Assembly: GCA_903932865.1 (NCBI GenBank)
Contig: CAIZHQ010000005.1
Location: 18,645 to 82,644, forward strand
Direction of reading: 5' to 3'
DNA length: 64,000 bases
Source: an uncultured Burkholderiales bacterium
Lineage (GTDB): Bacteria > Pseudomonadota > Gammaproteobacteria > Burkholderiales > Burkholderiaceae_C
Part shown: positions 16,996 through 25,213 of the stretch, one piece after another
Layout: each line of letters begins with the position of its first letter
Numbering within the stretch: position 1 is the stretch's first letter
Translations under genes and position numbers: made by a program
Notes under the pieces: generated by a model
What the model was told of the DNA's origin: nothing
The model's input: only the letters and a program-made list of their open reading frames with translations
Databases searched by the model: none

Positions 16996-17763
16996 TCAGC
17001 GTTTGGGCGGTGTCTCTAGCCCGCCCGTGTAAAAGCGGTTGAAGGTGGGCGAGATGATCAACTCGTTGATGCAGGTGCGCTCAGGCATCTGCGCCACAAA
17101 CAAGATGGCCTGGCCCATGTCTTCGGCTTGCACCATCAATTCTCGCTGCTCAGCAGACGGCGGCACGGGCCGTTTGTCCAGAATGGGCGTGGCCACTTCG
17201 CCGGGCAAGAGCGAGGTGGCGCGGATGCCGTGCGTGCACTCTTCCATGTTGATGGACTCGGTCAGGGCCAGCACGGCACGTTTGGTGGCGTTGTAAGCCG
17301 GGCCGGTGAGCTTGGACGCATACAGACCCGCCCAAGACGACACATTGATGATCAAGCCGCCTTGCTGCTGGCGCATGGCGGGCAAAACCGCATGCACGCA
17401 ATAAAACAGGCCCGACAAGTTAATGGCGACCACATCGTCCCAGGCTTCGGGCGTGACCACGTCGAAATTGCGCTTCGTGGCATTGGTGCCCGCGCTGGTC
17501 ACCAGGATGTCGATACGCCCATGTTTGTCCAAAATGTGGTGTGCTGCTGCCTTGACGGCGTGCTTGTCGGCAACATCCAGCAGCAAGGCCTCGGCACTCC
17601 CCAGGGCCTGCAGCGAGGCCAAAGCGCTGGCGTTGGTGGCGGCGGTGCGGCCTGAAATCACGACATGGGCTCCGGCTTGGGCCAGCGCCATGGCGCCAGC
17701 CAGACCGATGCCGCTGCCCCCACCGGTGATCCAGGCGATTTGGCCTTTGAGGGATGTTGACAT
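16996..17763 (-). CDS. Short-chain dehydrogenase/reductase
   Basis: 255 residues from ATG 17763, chosen because AGGAG lies 8 nt upstream and the Rossmann fold starts at once. It has the NAD(P)-binding TGGGSGIG at residues 14-21, NAG-type SAGTNA, the catalytic Ser in INVSSWAG, and YNATK with catalytic Tyr and Lys. This is a classical SDR acting on an unknown alcohol or ketone. It leads the minus-strand set SDR, EamA exporter, cyclase. Confidence 0.92.
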   Translation of the reverse strand: MSTSLKGQIAWITGGGSGIGLAGAMALAQAGAHVVISGRTAATNASALASLQALGSAEALLLDVADKHAVKAAAHHILDKHGRIDILVTSAGTNATKRNFDVVTPEAWDDVVAINLSGLFYCVHAVLPAMRQQQGGLIINVSSWAGLYASKLTGPAYNATKRAVLALTESINMEECTHGIRATSLLPGEVATPILDKRPVPPSAEQRELMVQAEDMGQAILFVAQMPERTCINELIISPTFNRFYTGGLETPPKR

Positions 17764-18003
17764 GGAGGGCTCCTGTTCCAGTGATTGAGGGGGGGTTGGC
17801 CGATGGGGCCGATGGGGCAGTTTGGGCCTGCAGTGCCTGTATTTAAGCAGCCTTTGCGCTCTGGCCTGCTGCTCAGGTGACAAGCGGTGATTGGGCAAAC
17901 AGAACCCGTCGTGATGAACAGGCGTTCCATCGCGCCCAGTTTGTCTGTGCTGATGAAGCATGCGATTTGCGTATGATCCACGTTCTGAACGAATGGACAT
18001 GTT

Positions 18004-18456
18004 ATGAGTAACTTCGCATCACAGTTGAAAACAGAGATTTCACGCATCGCCAAAAAAGAAACGCGCACGCAAGCGGCGGTTCTGAAAAAGGCCCAAGCCA
18101 CGCACCGCGCCGAGATCGCCGATCTCAAAAGACGCATCGCCAGCCTGGAAGCCGTGGTGCGCCGCTTGGCCAAAACCTCAGCCCGCCCCAATACACCCCC
18201 CAAGGAAGAAGACGAGCCCCAGGGCTTGCGCTTTCGCGCCGATGGCTTTGCGTCCTTGCGCAAAAAATTCGGTTTGTCAGCCGTTCAAATGGCTCAGTTG
18301 CTGGGCGTGTCCAACCAGTCGGTCTACCACTGGGAGACGGGCAAGTCCAAGCCCCGCGCTGCACAGCTTCAGGCCATCGCGGCCGTGCGCAAGCTGGGTA
18401 AAAAAGAGGTGGCGCAGCGCTTGGCTGCGCACGCACAGGAACCTGCTTCGAAATAA
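18004..18456 (+). CDS. HTH (XRE-type) DNA-binding protein with coiled-coil N-terminus
   Basis: 150 residues. The first 60 are Lys/Ala/Arg-rich and helical (ISRIAKKETRTQAAVLKK, IADLKRRIASLEAVVRRL), a likely coiled coil. A helix-turn-helix follows near residues 80-140: FASLRKKFGLSAVQMAQLLG, then SNQSVYHWETGKSKPR. It is divergent from the SDR gene across 240 nt, so it may regulate that operon or itself. The target is unknown. Confidence 0.82.
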   Translation: MSNFASQLKTEISRIAKKETRTQAAVLKKAQATHRAEIADLKRRIASLEAVVRRLAKTSARPNTPPKEEDEPQGLRFRADGFASLRKKFGLSAVQMAQLLGVSNQSVYHWETGKSKPRAAQLQAIAAVRKLGKKEVAQRLAAHAQEPASK

Positions 18457-18542
18457 GGGGCTCAATGGGCGCGTGGGCCCCGAAGTGCAGAAGTGCCTTG
18501 GGCGGTCTGAATTCACTTTCTGACCCCGAACTGTGCTCGCCG

Positions 18543-19583
18543 TCAGTGACGCCCCTCATTTTGGTTGTAGCGCATGATGCGCCCGTGACGGCCTTCCTTG
18601 TCGCGCTCGATGTCGTAGCAGTCACCCGCAGGGCCCGTGCGCCGTGCCAGCAAGGGCGCCAACAGGGCGTGGTCCTGCGCGTCCAGACGCAAGGCTTCAA
18701 TGCGTTGCGTGGCAGGCAGGTGGCGCGTCGAGGTGAAGCCCATGATGGCGCTGGCCACTTGGGGGCGGTCAATCACCCAGCGCGTGGCCACATCACCCAG
18801 GCCCACGCCATGGCGCGTGGCGATGGCCTGCAAGGCTTGCAGCAGTTCCTGAAACAGGTCCCAGCCGCCGAAATCTTCGATGATCAGTTTGTATTTGGTG
18901 TGTGAACGGTTGGCCAGGGGCTCAGTGGGCTCGGCTTGGCCCAGCCACGCTTGGCTCAGCAGGCCTCCGGCCAAGGTGCCGTAGCACAGGAGCTGCACAC
19001 CTCGCTCTTGGCACAGCGCGATCAGGCCCTGGTCGGGGCGGCTGTCCAGCAGGGAATACTGCACCTGCGTGCTGACCAGCGGGATACCTGCGTCTAATAT
19101 TTCCCGGGTCAGGGCGGTGTTGAAGTTGGTCAGCCCGAGGTGTGCGATTTTGCCTTCGCGGCGCAGATCGCTCAGGATGCCCAGCGCTTGCACATAGCCC
19201 GGTTGGGCCAGGTTCCACCAGTGAAACTGCACCAGGTCCAGCTGGTCCACGCCCAGGCGCTCCAACGAGCGGTCGATGATCCCGGTGAGGTAGGCGCGGT
19301 CGCATGACGTGAGCCGGTCGTAGTCGGGCACGCATTTGGTGTGCACCTGAAGCATGGGCGCCAAGTCAGGGTGCTCGCGCCGAAACCGGCCAATCAAGGC
19401 TTCCACGCCGATGTAGTGGTCGGCACAGTCAAACGTGGTGAGTCCGGCCTTGACGAAGGCGGCCATGTCTTGCACGGCTTGCGCCTGGTCGACCTCGCCG
19501 TGGCCGCCTGCCAGGTGCCAGCAGCCTTTGATCAGTCGAGACGCGCGGTAAGCCGGGGCCAGCGCGGTGGTGGAAATGCTCAT
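18543..19583 (-). CDS. Aldo/keto reductase of the TRAP operon
   Basis: 346 residues from ATG 19583; upstream in-frame codons overlap the previous gene and were dropped. AKR features are FDCADHYIGVEALIGRF (Asp52 and Tyr57 of the catalytic set), HTKCVP with the Lys, and LVQFHWW with the His. The C-terminal part has the cofactor segment and IMGFTSTRHL. It probably reduces an aldehyde or ketone, or oxidises a sugar or polyol, with NAD(P)H. It is the last gene of the dctQMP operon and overlaps the TIGR04076 gene by 4 nt, so its substrate is probably what the TRAP system imports. Confidence 0.88.
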   Translation of the reverse strand: MSISTTALAPAYRASRLIKGCWHLAGGHGEVDQAQAVQDMAAFVKAGLTTFDCADHYIGVEALIGRFRREHPDLAPMLQVHTKCVPDYDRLTSCDRAYLTGIIDRSLERLGVDQLDLVQFHWWNLAQPGYVQALGILSDLRREGKIAHLGLTNFNTALTREILDAGIPLVSTQVQYSLLDSRPDQGLIALCQERGVQLLCYGTLAGGLLSQAWLGQAEPTEPLANRSHTKYKLIIEDFGGWDLFQELLQALQAIATRHGVGLGDVATRWVIDRPQVASAIMGFTSTRHLPATQRIEALRLDAQDHALLAPLLARRTGPAGDCYDIERDKEGRHGRIMRYNQNEGRH

Positions 19584-19951
19584 GGTTTTTTGGGGGGGTC
19601 TTGTGGAGATGTGGCCAAAGGCTCTGCGGTGACGGCCGCGTGGTTGAACTGCCGTGTGCCGCAGCGCTTGATGACAAAGCGGGCCTTGCAATGGGGGTCG
19701 GGGCAGGCCACGCGGGCATCGGTGCTCATCCAGTCGTTGGGGTGGCAGGGGCGTTGCTTGGCGGGCAAGATGGGCAGCAGCGCCGCCAGGGTGTAGATGG
19801 ACCAGCTTTGCCCCGGCGGAAAATGCAGCTGCTCGCCATGCAGCTCGAAGTGGTCGCCGGCTTTGGCCTTGCACCAGCAAGGACCATCGCCCTCCCACTC
19901 CACCCGCAGGTCGAACAATTCAAATGAGTCGTTGCCTGCGGGCTGGTTCAT
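19580..19951 (-). CDS. TIGR04076 family protein
   Basis: 123 residues from ATG 19951, which overlaps the dctP stop. The family pattern is clear: FDLRVEWEGDGPCWCKAKAGD, LHFPPGQSWSIYTLAALLP, PNDWMSTDARVACPDPHC. Conserved Cys residues (CWC, ACPDPHC) suggest a metal or redox centre, but the family has no assigned function that I know. It is coupled at both ends (4-nt overlaps with dctP and the aldo/keto reductase), which strongly ties it to the imported substrate. Confidence 0.8.
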   Translation of the reverse strand: MNQPAGNDSFELFDLRVEWEGDGPCWCKAKAGDHFELHGEQLHFPPGQSWSIYTLAALLPILPAKQRPCHPNDWMSTDARVACPDPHCKARFVIKRCGTRQFNHAAVTAEPLATSPQDPPKKP

Positions 19952-20988
19952 TTGCTCACGCCCAACTCGCGCGACACGCTGGTGATGAGGCCACGGTATT
20001 CGTCCAGCGCTTGTTTGGCGGCGGGCGATTTCTTGCTCGCGTCTGCCAGCCATTCTTCTTGCACAAAAGCCAGCTTGCCGCGCAGCTCTTGCAGCAGGGG
20101 GCCTTGCACGTCGGTGACCTTGACCCCGGCAGCAGCCAACTGGCGGTCGGCGTCGTCTTCCTTGGCCTGCCAGACGGCGGCAAAGCGGCGCACCATGGCT
20201 TCACCCGAGAGCTTTTCGATCGCAGCGCGGTCGCGTGCCTCCAGGGACGCCCACTTGGCGGCGTTCACCACCACGAACTGGCTGGAATGCGCAAAACCCC
20301 CCGGCACATAAGAAGCCGTGGGCATGTGTTGGGTCATCTTGAAGGCGACCACGGTTTCCTTTTGCTGGAACATGCCCTGAATCACGCCCCGCGAAATTTG
20401 CTCGTAGGCTTCGGACAGTGGCGAGGAGATGGGCGTCATGCCCAGCGAGCGGGTGATTTTTTCGACCGTGGTGCCGGGCACACGGATCTTGATGCCGCTG
20501 ACCGCGTTCATGGAGGTCAAGGCATTGGCCTTGGTGAACAGCTGGTAGGAGCCATTGGTCCACAGGCCAAGCAGCACCGTGCCTTCGTGCTCGTTGGCTT
20601 GCGCAAAGTGTTTTTGGTAGGTGCGCCAGTAAGCCAGCGAGTTGACCACCGCGTGGTCGGTGGTGAAGGGCAACTCGCCCATTTCGGTGAACTTGAAACG
20701 GTTGGGCGTGTAGGCATGCACGCTGAAGGCGATGTCGGCCACGCCGTTTTTGACCAGATCAAAGTGGGCAGGTGGCGCACCGAGTGCGGGCAGCACCTGG
20801 ATCTTGACGCGGCCCTCGGTGGCTTTTTCGACATCTGCGGCCCAAGGCTGGATCATTTCGGTGACCACATGGTGCGTGGGTGGCAGCCAGTTGGAAAAGC
20901 GCCAGACGGTTTGGGCTTGCGCAGCGAGCGCGAAACTGCCCAATGCAGTGATCAGCAGGGATTGACGCAGAAAACGAGGGGTGACCAT
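19948..20988 (-). CDS. dctP: TRAP transporter solute-binding protein DctP
   Basis: 346 residues from ATG 20988. A signal peptide ends at AQA near residue 27 (LGSFALAAQAQTVWRFSNW). The body is DctP-like: TGGRIKIQVLP-type stretch, AFSVHAYTPNRF, and GIKIRVPGTTVEKITRSLGMTPI with the conserved Arg (IKIRVPG) that binds a carboxylate. It captures an organic acid in the periplasm and hands it to DctQM. A gap of 55 nt separates it from dctM. Confidence 0.93.
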   Translation of the reverse strand: MVTPRFLRQSLLITALGSFALAAQAQTVWRFSNWLPPTHHVVTEMIQPWAADVEKATEGRVKIQVLPALGAPPAHFDLVKNGVADIAFSVHAYTPNRFKFTEMGELPFTTDHAVVNSLAYWRTYQKHFAQANEHEGTVLLGLWTNGSYQLFTKANALTSMNAVSGIKIRVPGTTVEKITRSLGMTPISSPLSEAYEQISRGVIQGMFQQKETVVAFKMTQHMPTASYVPGGFAHSSQFVVVNAAKWASLEARDRAAIEKLSGEAMVRRFAAVWQAKEDDADRQLAAAGVKVTDVQGPLLQELRGKLAFVQEEWLADASKKSPAAKQALDEYRGLITSVSRELGVSK

Positions 20989-21043
20989 GGGAAAGCTCCT
21001 TGGGTTGAGGGTGATGGAGGGGACGAAGGATTTTTGGAAAGAA

Positions 21044-22333
21044 TCAGGTGATGGAGGGCAGCCACAGCGCAATGGCTGGCACAGCGAGCAAAATGCCCAG
21101 GCGGATCACGTCGGCCGCCACAAAGGCGCTGGCCCCGCGAAACACCACATTCAGCGGCACCGACGGAATCTGGCTGGCGAGCATGTAAACGTTCATGCCC
21201 ACGGGCGGGGTGATCAGGGCCACCTCGATGAGGGTGACGATCAGCACACCGAACCAGATCGGGTCGATGCCGTAACTGACCACCAGGGGAAACACAATGG
21301 GCAGCGTCAGCAAAAGCATGGACATGCTTTCCAAAAAACAGCCCAGCACCAGGTACATGGCACAAATGATGAGTAAAAATTGCATGGCCGACAGGTCCAG
21401 CCCCTGAAACACCCCGCCCAACCAAGGCGTGAAGCCCGAGATGGTGATGTACTTGGACAGGACCAGCGCCCCGATCAGGATGAAAAACAAGCTGGTGGTG
21501 GTGACGGCGGTTTCGCGCAGCACCTGGGCCAGCATCTTGCGCGTCAGTCGCCCGCGTGCCACCACGATCGCGAAGGCGCCTGCAGTGCCTATGCCCGCCG
21601 CTTCGGTCGGGGTGAACCAGCCGCCATAAAGCCCACCAATCACCAAGCCGAACAACAGGGCCACGCTGCCGATGCCGCGCAAGGAATGCAAGCGTTCTTG
21701 CCATGTGCTGCGCTCGCCTGCCGGACCCGATTCAGGGTGCAGCCACGTGTACACCATGACCGCGCCCACATATAGCAAGGCCCCCAACAGGCCGGGCAGC
21801 ACACCGGCAAGGAACAGTTTGCCGATGTCGGTCTGGGTCATGATGCCGTAGACCATGAGGGCCACGCTGGGCGGAATCATGATGCCCAAAGTGCCGGCCG
21901 ACGCGATGCAGCCGGTGGCCAGCGCATCGCTGTAACCATAGCGCTTCATCTCGGGGTAGGCCACACGCGTCATGGCGGCCGAGGTGGCCAGGCTGCTGCC
22001 GCAAATGGCCGCAAAACCCGCGCAGGCCAGCACGGTGGCAATCGCCAAGCCGCCACGCAAATGCCCCACAAAACGGTAGGTGGCGCGGTACAGCTCACGC
22101 GAGATGTCCGCTTCGTTGATCAGGTTACCCATCAGGATGAACAACGGCACCACCGTGAGCGAATAGTTGTTGACGGTGCTGAAGGCGGTTTCACCCACCA
22201 TGAACAAGGTGGGGCTCCAGCCCAGGACACTCAGGCACCCGACCACGCCCGTGACCAACATGGCCACGGCGATGGGCACTTCCAAAGCAATCAAGGCCAG
22301 CATCACGGCCATGGCGATCAAGGTGGCGCTCAT
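21044..22333 (-). CDS. dctM: TRAP transporter large permease DctM
   Basis: 429 residues from ATG 22333, overlapping dctQ by 4 nt. It is highly hydrophobic with about 12 segments. Family motifs include VPLFILMGNLINEADISRELY, CGSSLATSAAMTRVAYPEM, TLGIMIPPSVALMVYG and LITPPVGMNVYM. It is the Na+- or H+-coupled pump of the TRAP system in the inner membrane. Confidence 0.95.
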   Translation of the reverse strand: MSATLIAMAVMLALIALEVPIAVAMLVTGVVGCLSVLGWSPTLFMVGETAFSTVNNYSLTVVPLFILMGNLINEADISRELYRATYRFVGHLRGGLAIATVLACAGFAAICGSSLATSAAMTRVAYPEMKRYGYSDALATGCIASAGTLGIMIPPSVALMVYGIMTQTDIGKLFLAGVLPGLLGALLYVGAVMVYTWLHPESGPAGERSTWQERLHSLRGIGSVALLFGLVIGGLYGGWFTPTEAAGIGTAGAFAIVVARGRLTRKMLAQVLRETAVTTTSLFFILIGALVLSKYITISGFTPWLGGVFQGLDLSAMQFLLIICAMYLVLGCFLESMSMLLLTLPIVFPLVVSYGIDPIWFGVLIVTLIEVALITPPVGMNVYMLASQIPSVPLNVVFRGASAFVAADVIRLGILLAVPAIALWLPSIT

Positions 22334-22827
22334 GCAACCACCCCGATACGGCGCTTGAACCACAAGGCCATCACCGCAGAAAGCGCCATGCTCACCGCCC
22401 CAAATCCGGCCACCCACGACAGGGGCACTTCGATGTAGGGTGCCCGGTCACCTGCTGCGCCGACCCGCAACATGTATTGAAAAAGTGCCCAGGCCAAATA
22501 GGCCAAGGCCATGCAGGACAAGATCTTGCGCAGTTCGCGCAGCACGCGCTCCAAGCCCTTTGGCGCACTTCGCCACATTTGCAAAATGCCAGCGCGCACA
22601 TGATCGTCTTGGGCGGTCACCAGGGGCAAGGTGGCATACACCAGCAAGCCCATGAGCAAGGCCGTTAACTCATAAGCCCCGGTGATGGGGCGGCCTGCGA
22701 TGCGCAAGACCACATCCAGAAAGGCCACAGCGGCCATGGCTGCGAGCACCCATGAGGCAACATGGACAAACCACAAAGCGGGTCGCGGTGCTGCTGCGGG
22801 CAGGGGTTCGGAGGGGTCTGGTTTCAT
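22330..22827 (-). CDS. dctQ: TRAP transporter small permease DctQ
   Basis: 165 residues with four hydrophobic segments, as expected. Typical motifs are VLRIAGRPITGAYELTALLMG and AQDDHVRAGILQMW. DctQ is the small membrane subunit that pairs with DctM. It is the first gene of the operon dctQ-dctM-dctP-TIGR04076-aldo/keto reductase. The spacer to the divergent GntR gene holds a palindromic operator candidate. Confidence 0.93.
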   Translation of the reverse strand: MKPDPSEPLPAAAPRPALWFVHVASWVLAAMAAVAFLDVVLRIAGRPITGAYELTALLMGLLVYATLPLVTAQDDHVRAGILQMWRSAPKGLERVLRELRKILSCMALAYLAWALFQYMLRVGAAGDRAPYIEVPLSWVAGFGAVSMALSAVMALWFKRRIGVVA

Positions 22828-22836
22828 GCGTTCACC

Positions 22837-22854
22837 ATAATGTGATCACATAAT
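22837..22854. promoter_or_regulatory. Candidate GntR operator between dctQ and gntR
   Basis: ATAATGTGATCACATAAT has a perfect 12-bp palindromic core (ATGTGATCACAT) and matches in 16 of 18 positions. It is placed 10 nt upstream of dctQ and 44 nt upstream of the divergent regulator. FCD-type GntR regulators bind short palindromes of this kind and often control adjacent TRAP genes. Confidence 0.6.
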
Positions 22855-22897
22855 ACGGCATCCTTCATGAACAAAGCAAGCGTGGATATACTGCCCC

Positions 22898-23638
22898 ATG
22901 GCCCGACCCCGACGTGATGCCCCCAGCCCAGAATCCTTGCGATCCCCGTTGCCGGTGTTGCGGCCGGTCTCGCGCGATTCGGTGCAGGATCGCATTTATG
23001 CCGAACTTTCAGACGCGTTGATTTGCGGTCGCCTGCAGGGCGGGCAAACCCTTCAGATCAGGGACTTGGCCGATGCCTTTCACACCAGTGTGATGCCTGT
23101 GCGCGAGGCCTTGCGGCGCTTGGTGGCCGAGGGGGCGCTGGAGTCCGCAACGCAGCGCCCCGTACGCGTGCCGCACCTGTCGGTCCAGCGGCTGGACGAC
23201 ATTCATCAGGCCCGTCTTTTGGTAGAAGGGCATGCGGCCGAGCGGGCAGCCGAGCGCGCGGATGAGCATTTGTTGGCCGCACTGGAGGTGGCCGATGCCG
23301 AGTTTTCGCACGCATTGCAAACGGGGGATGTGGAGGCCGAATTGCAGGCCAATCGGCGCTTCCATTTCACGCTGTACGAGGCCGCTCAATCGCCCACATT
23401 GTTGTCCATGGTTCGCAGCCTGTGGTTGCAAAGCGGCCCTTATGTGCGGGTGGCCGTGGCGCATCACAGGCCCGAGCAGGGCGCACCACGCACCTTGCAC
23501 CACCATGGCCTGATGCAGGCCTTGGCGCAACGCGATGCGAAAGCCGCTCGAAAGGAACTGGAGGCTGATCTGGATTGGGCTTGGCGCTTGATGCAGGGCA
23601 AGGTAGGCCAGCACGAAGAGGGGTCAGGGCAGGCGTGA
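22898..23638 (+). CDS. GntR family regulator (FCD domain)
   Basis: 246 residues. The winged helix near residues 25-95 reads RDSVQDRIYAELSDALICG then LQIRDLADAFHTSVMPVREALRRL. The C-terminal part is FCD-like: LDDIHQARLLVEGHAAERA, RRFHFTLYEAA with metal/ligand-site His, and HHGLMQALAQRD. It probably represses the divergent TRAP operon until the substrate binds. Confidence 0.92.
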   Translation: MARPRRDAPSPESLRSPLPVLRPVSRDSVQDRIYAELSDALICGRLQGGQTLQIRDLADAFHTSVMPVREALRRLVAEGALESATQRPVRVPHLSVQRLDDIHQARLLVEGHAAERAAERADEHLLAALEVADAEFSHALQTGDVEAELQANRRFHFTLYEAAQSPTLLSMVRSLWLQSGPYVRVAVAHHRPEQGAPRTLHHHGLMQALAQRDAKAARKELEADLDWAWRLMQGKVGQHEEGSGQA

Positions 23639-23646
23639 CGCCAAGC

Positions 23647-23670
23647 AAAAAGCCCACCTTTGGGGCGGGC
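23647..23670 (-). terminator. Terminator next to tRNA-Asn remnant 1
   Basis: On the minus strand GCCCGCC, a 5-nt loop, GGTGGGC (7 bp with one G-U pair) is followed by TTTTT. It lies about 17 nt from the tRNA 3' remnant at 23687-23711, on the side where a terminator of a full tRNA gene would be. It may be the original tRNA-Asn terminator from before integration. Confidence 0.65.
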
Positions 23671-23686
23671 CCTGTGCGGGATTGTT

Positions 23687-23711
23687 TGGCTCCTCAGCCT
23701 GGGCTCGAACC
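23687..23711 (-). repeat. tRNA-Asn 3'-end remnant 1 (island left end)
   Basis: 25 nt identical, except for one base, to the 3' end of tRNA-Asn at 32944-32968 (T-arm, acceptor strand, discriminator G and CCA). No 5' half is present, so it is not a tRNA gene. The single difference (GCTGAGGA-type instead of TTGAGGA) is shared with remnant 2. Such 3'-end copies are the usual sign of integration into a tRNA gene. Confidence 0.85.
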
Positions 23712-23904
23712 CCAAGAAAAAGTGGCAGGGCTTGGTTATGGGGTGAAGGTCAAGGTCTGCCGTGAATCTCGCCTGGGCAGGCCAAGATGGATTTGACCTT
23801 CGGAAGTGTCTCCCACTTGGATCAGCACCGAGCCAAAAGTCTGTGTGCGGCGGTCATTGTCGGCCGCAAAACAGCGGAATCTCTGAAAATGGGCAAACAT
23901 CTGT

Positions 23905-25197
23905 CTAGATCCGATGTTTGCGCCATGAATCTTTGACTTTGATCTTGCTGCCTTCGAATGTGAAAACGTCACAGCCATCTACTTCGATACGAACCCCATC
24001 AGATTGGCGTGTGCCAACAAAAGTCCATTCAGAAACACCACGCTGTCCTGCAACAAAGTGTTTGGCGCGGGTCCATTGAGCGTCTGGATAGTTCTGCCAC
24101 GCTTGCATGAAGGCATGTCGAACGTTTTCCTTGCCGACCTGACTGGTTCCACAGGATTCGCTTCCAGAAAAGGTATGAAAAACACACCCATCACTCATGT
24201 AGGCCATCAATGAATTGATATCGTGGTTATTCCAAGCTTGGGCAAACTCGATGAGTGTTTGCTCTGTCACCACTGCGGGCGCCAATGTTTGATCTAAAAA
24301 ATCGATCAGGGCCATACCTACTGTGGTTTTTTCAATGGCGCCATCTATGTTGTTTTGTTTGAGTAAAGCTACAGAGTTATGGTCGTAGAAATGAGGCTTT
24401 TGTGGGATGAAATATCGACGTATGCCAATGCCTTTTGCCTCGGCTTTGTTAGACATGTTCATGGTTCGATCATGTATACCAGGCAAGTCCAACTCACTGG
24501 AAAACATCAAAAGCGGCGGCTGACCTCGACCGCCACGGATGTAGTAGTCTGCATCATCTATGTCAATGCCGCCCGACAAAGAAACGATGGCCGCTGCGTT
24601 GATGCCCAGAGCGTAGGACGCATAAACAGAGGCGAATGCGCCAGCTGAAAATCCGCCTACAGCAATACGCCGAGGGTCAACACCCCATTGGTGAGAATGA
24701 CTTTGAACAAACCTGAACGCGCTCGCGACATCAACGAATGCGCCTTCAATGCCGTTGAGCAATTCTTCATCTGTTGCCGGTGCTAAACCCATCAGTTCAC
24801 GAACAAAGTCGATGCGGCCTCGACTGATTTGTTGACGATTGCGCTTGATGGGCATAGCCTGTGGTGCAGCAAGTTCTTGAGTTAATCGATAGCCCACGCT
24901 AAAACACACATATCCCCTGGCCGCAAAAATTTTGCAGTACTCCGTGACCGGTGTGGTGTGATGGCCGTCTTGTTCAAAATCGTCATTGGTTTTGGAGCCT
25001 CGGTGATAAGCACCGCCGTGCGACAAAATCAAGGCAGGTTTAAGGGTATTTGAATCGGTATTGAGGGGCTTGTAGATGTCCAAGGTCAAGGGGCGAGAAC
25101 TCGGATGTAGGGTGCCAAAACCAATGGATCCTTCTCCATAAGGTACGTCTGAAATTATTTCAATTTCAAAAATTTCATGGACTGCTGGCGCGTTCAT
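23905..25197 (-). CDS. Alpha/beta hydrolase fused to NTF2/SnoaL-like domain
   Basis: 430 residues. Residues about 35-305 form an alpha/beta hydrolase: oxyanion HGGAYHRGS (60-68), nucleophile GFSAGA with Ser184, acid region SSELDLPG near 234-240, and His269 in KPHFYDH. Residues about 312-428 resemble an NTF2/SnoaL-like domain: QTLIEFAQAWNNHDINSLMAYMSDGCVFHTF, then GVRIEVDGCDVFTFEGSKI. Hydrolases of this type cleave esters; SnoaL-like folds act as cyclases, isomerases, dehydratases or binding domains. The fusion is unusual. It is 16 nt downstream of the Bug gene and probably cotranscribed. Confidence 0.8.
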   Translation of the reverse strand: MNAPAVHEIFEIEIISDVPYGEGSIGFGTLHPSSRPLTLDIYKPLNTDSNTLKPALILSHGGAYHRGSKTNDDFEQDGHHTTPVTEYCKIFAARGYVCFSVGYRLTQELAAPQAMPIKRNRQQISRGRIDFVRELMGLAPATDEELLNGIEGAFVDVASAFRFVQSHSHQWGVDPRRIAVGGFSAGAFASVYASYALGINAAAIVSLSGGIDIDDADYYIRGGRGQPPLLMFSSELDLPGIHDRTMNMSNKAEAKGIGIRRYFIPQKPHFYDHNSVALLKQNNIDGAIEKTTVGMALIDFLDQTLAPAVVTEQTLIEFAQAWNNHDINSLMAYMSDGCVFHTFSGSESCGTSQVGKENVRHAFMQAWQNYPDAQWTRAKHFVAGQRGVSEWTFVGTRQSDGVRIEVDGCDVFTFEGSKIKVKDSWRKHRI

Positions 25198-25213
25198 TTT
25201 CTATTCCTGAAAT

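Noticed and set aside
23736..23978. 80-codon minus-strand frame at the left end of the island
   Set aside because: It mostly overlaps the end of the hydrolase-fusion gene and the spacer; no RBS or family resemblance. A degraded gene end cannot be excluded but is not supported.
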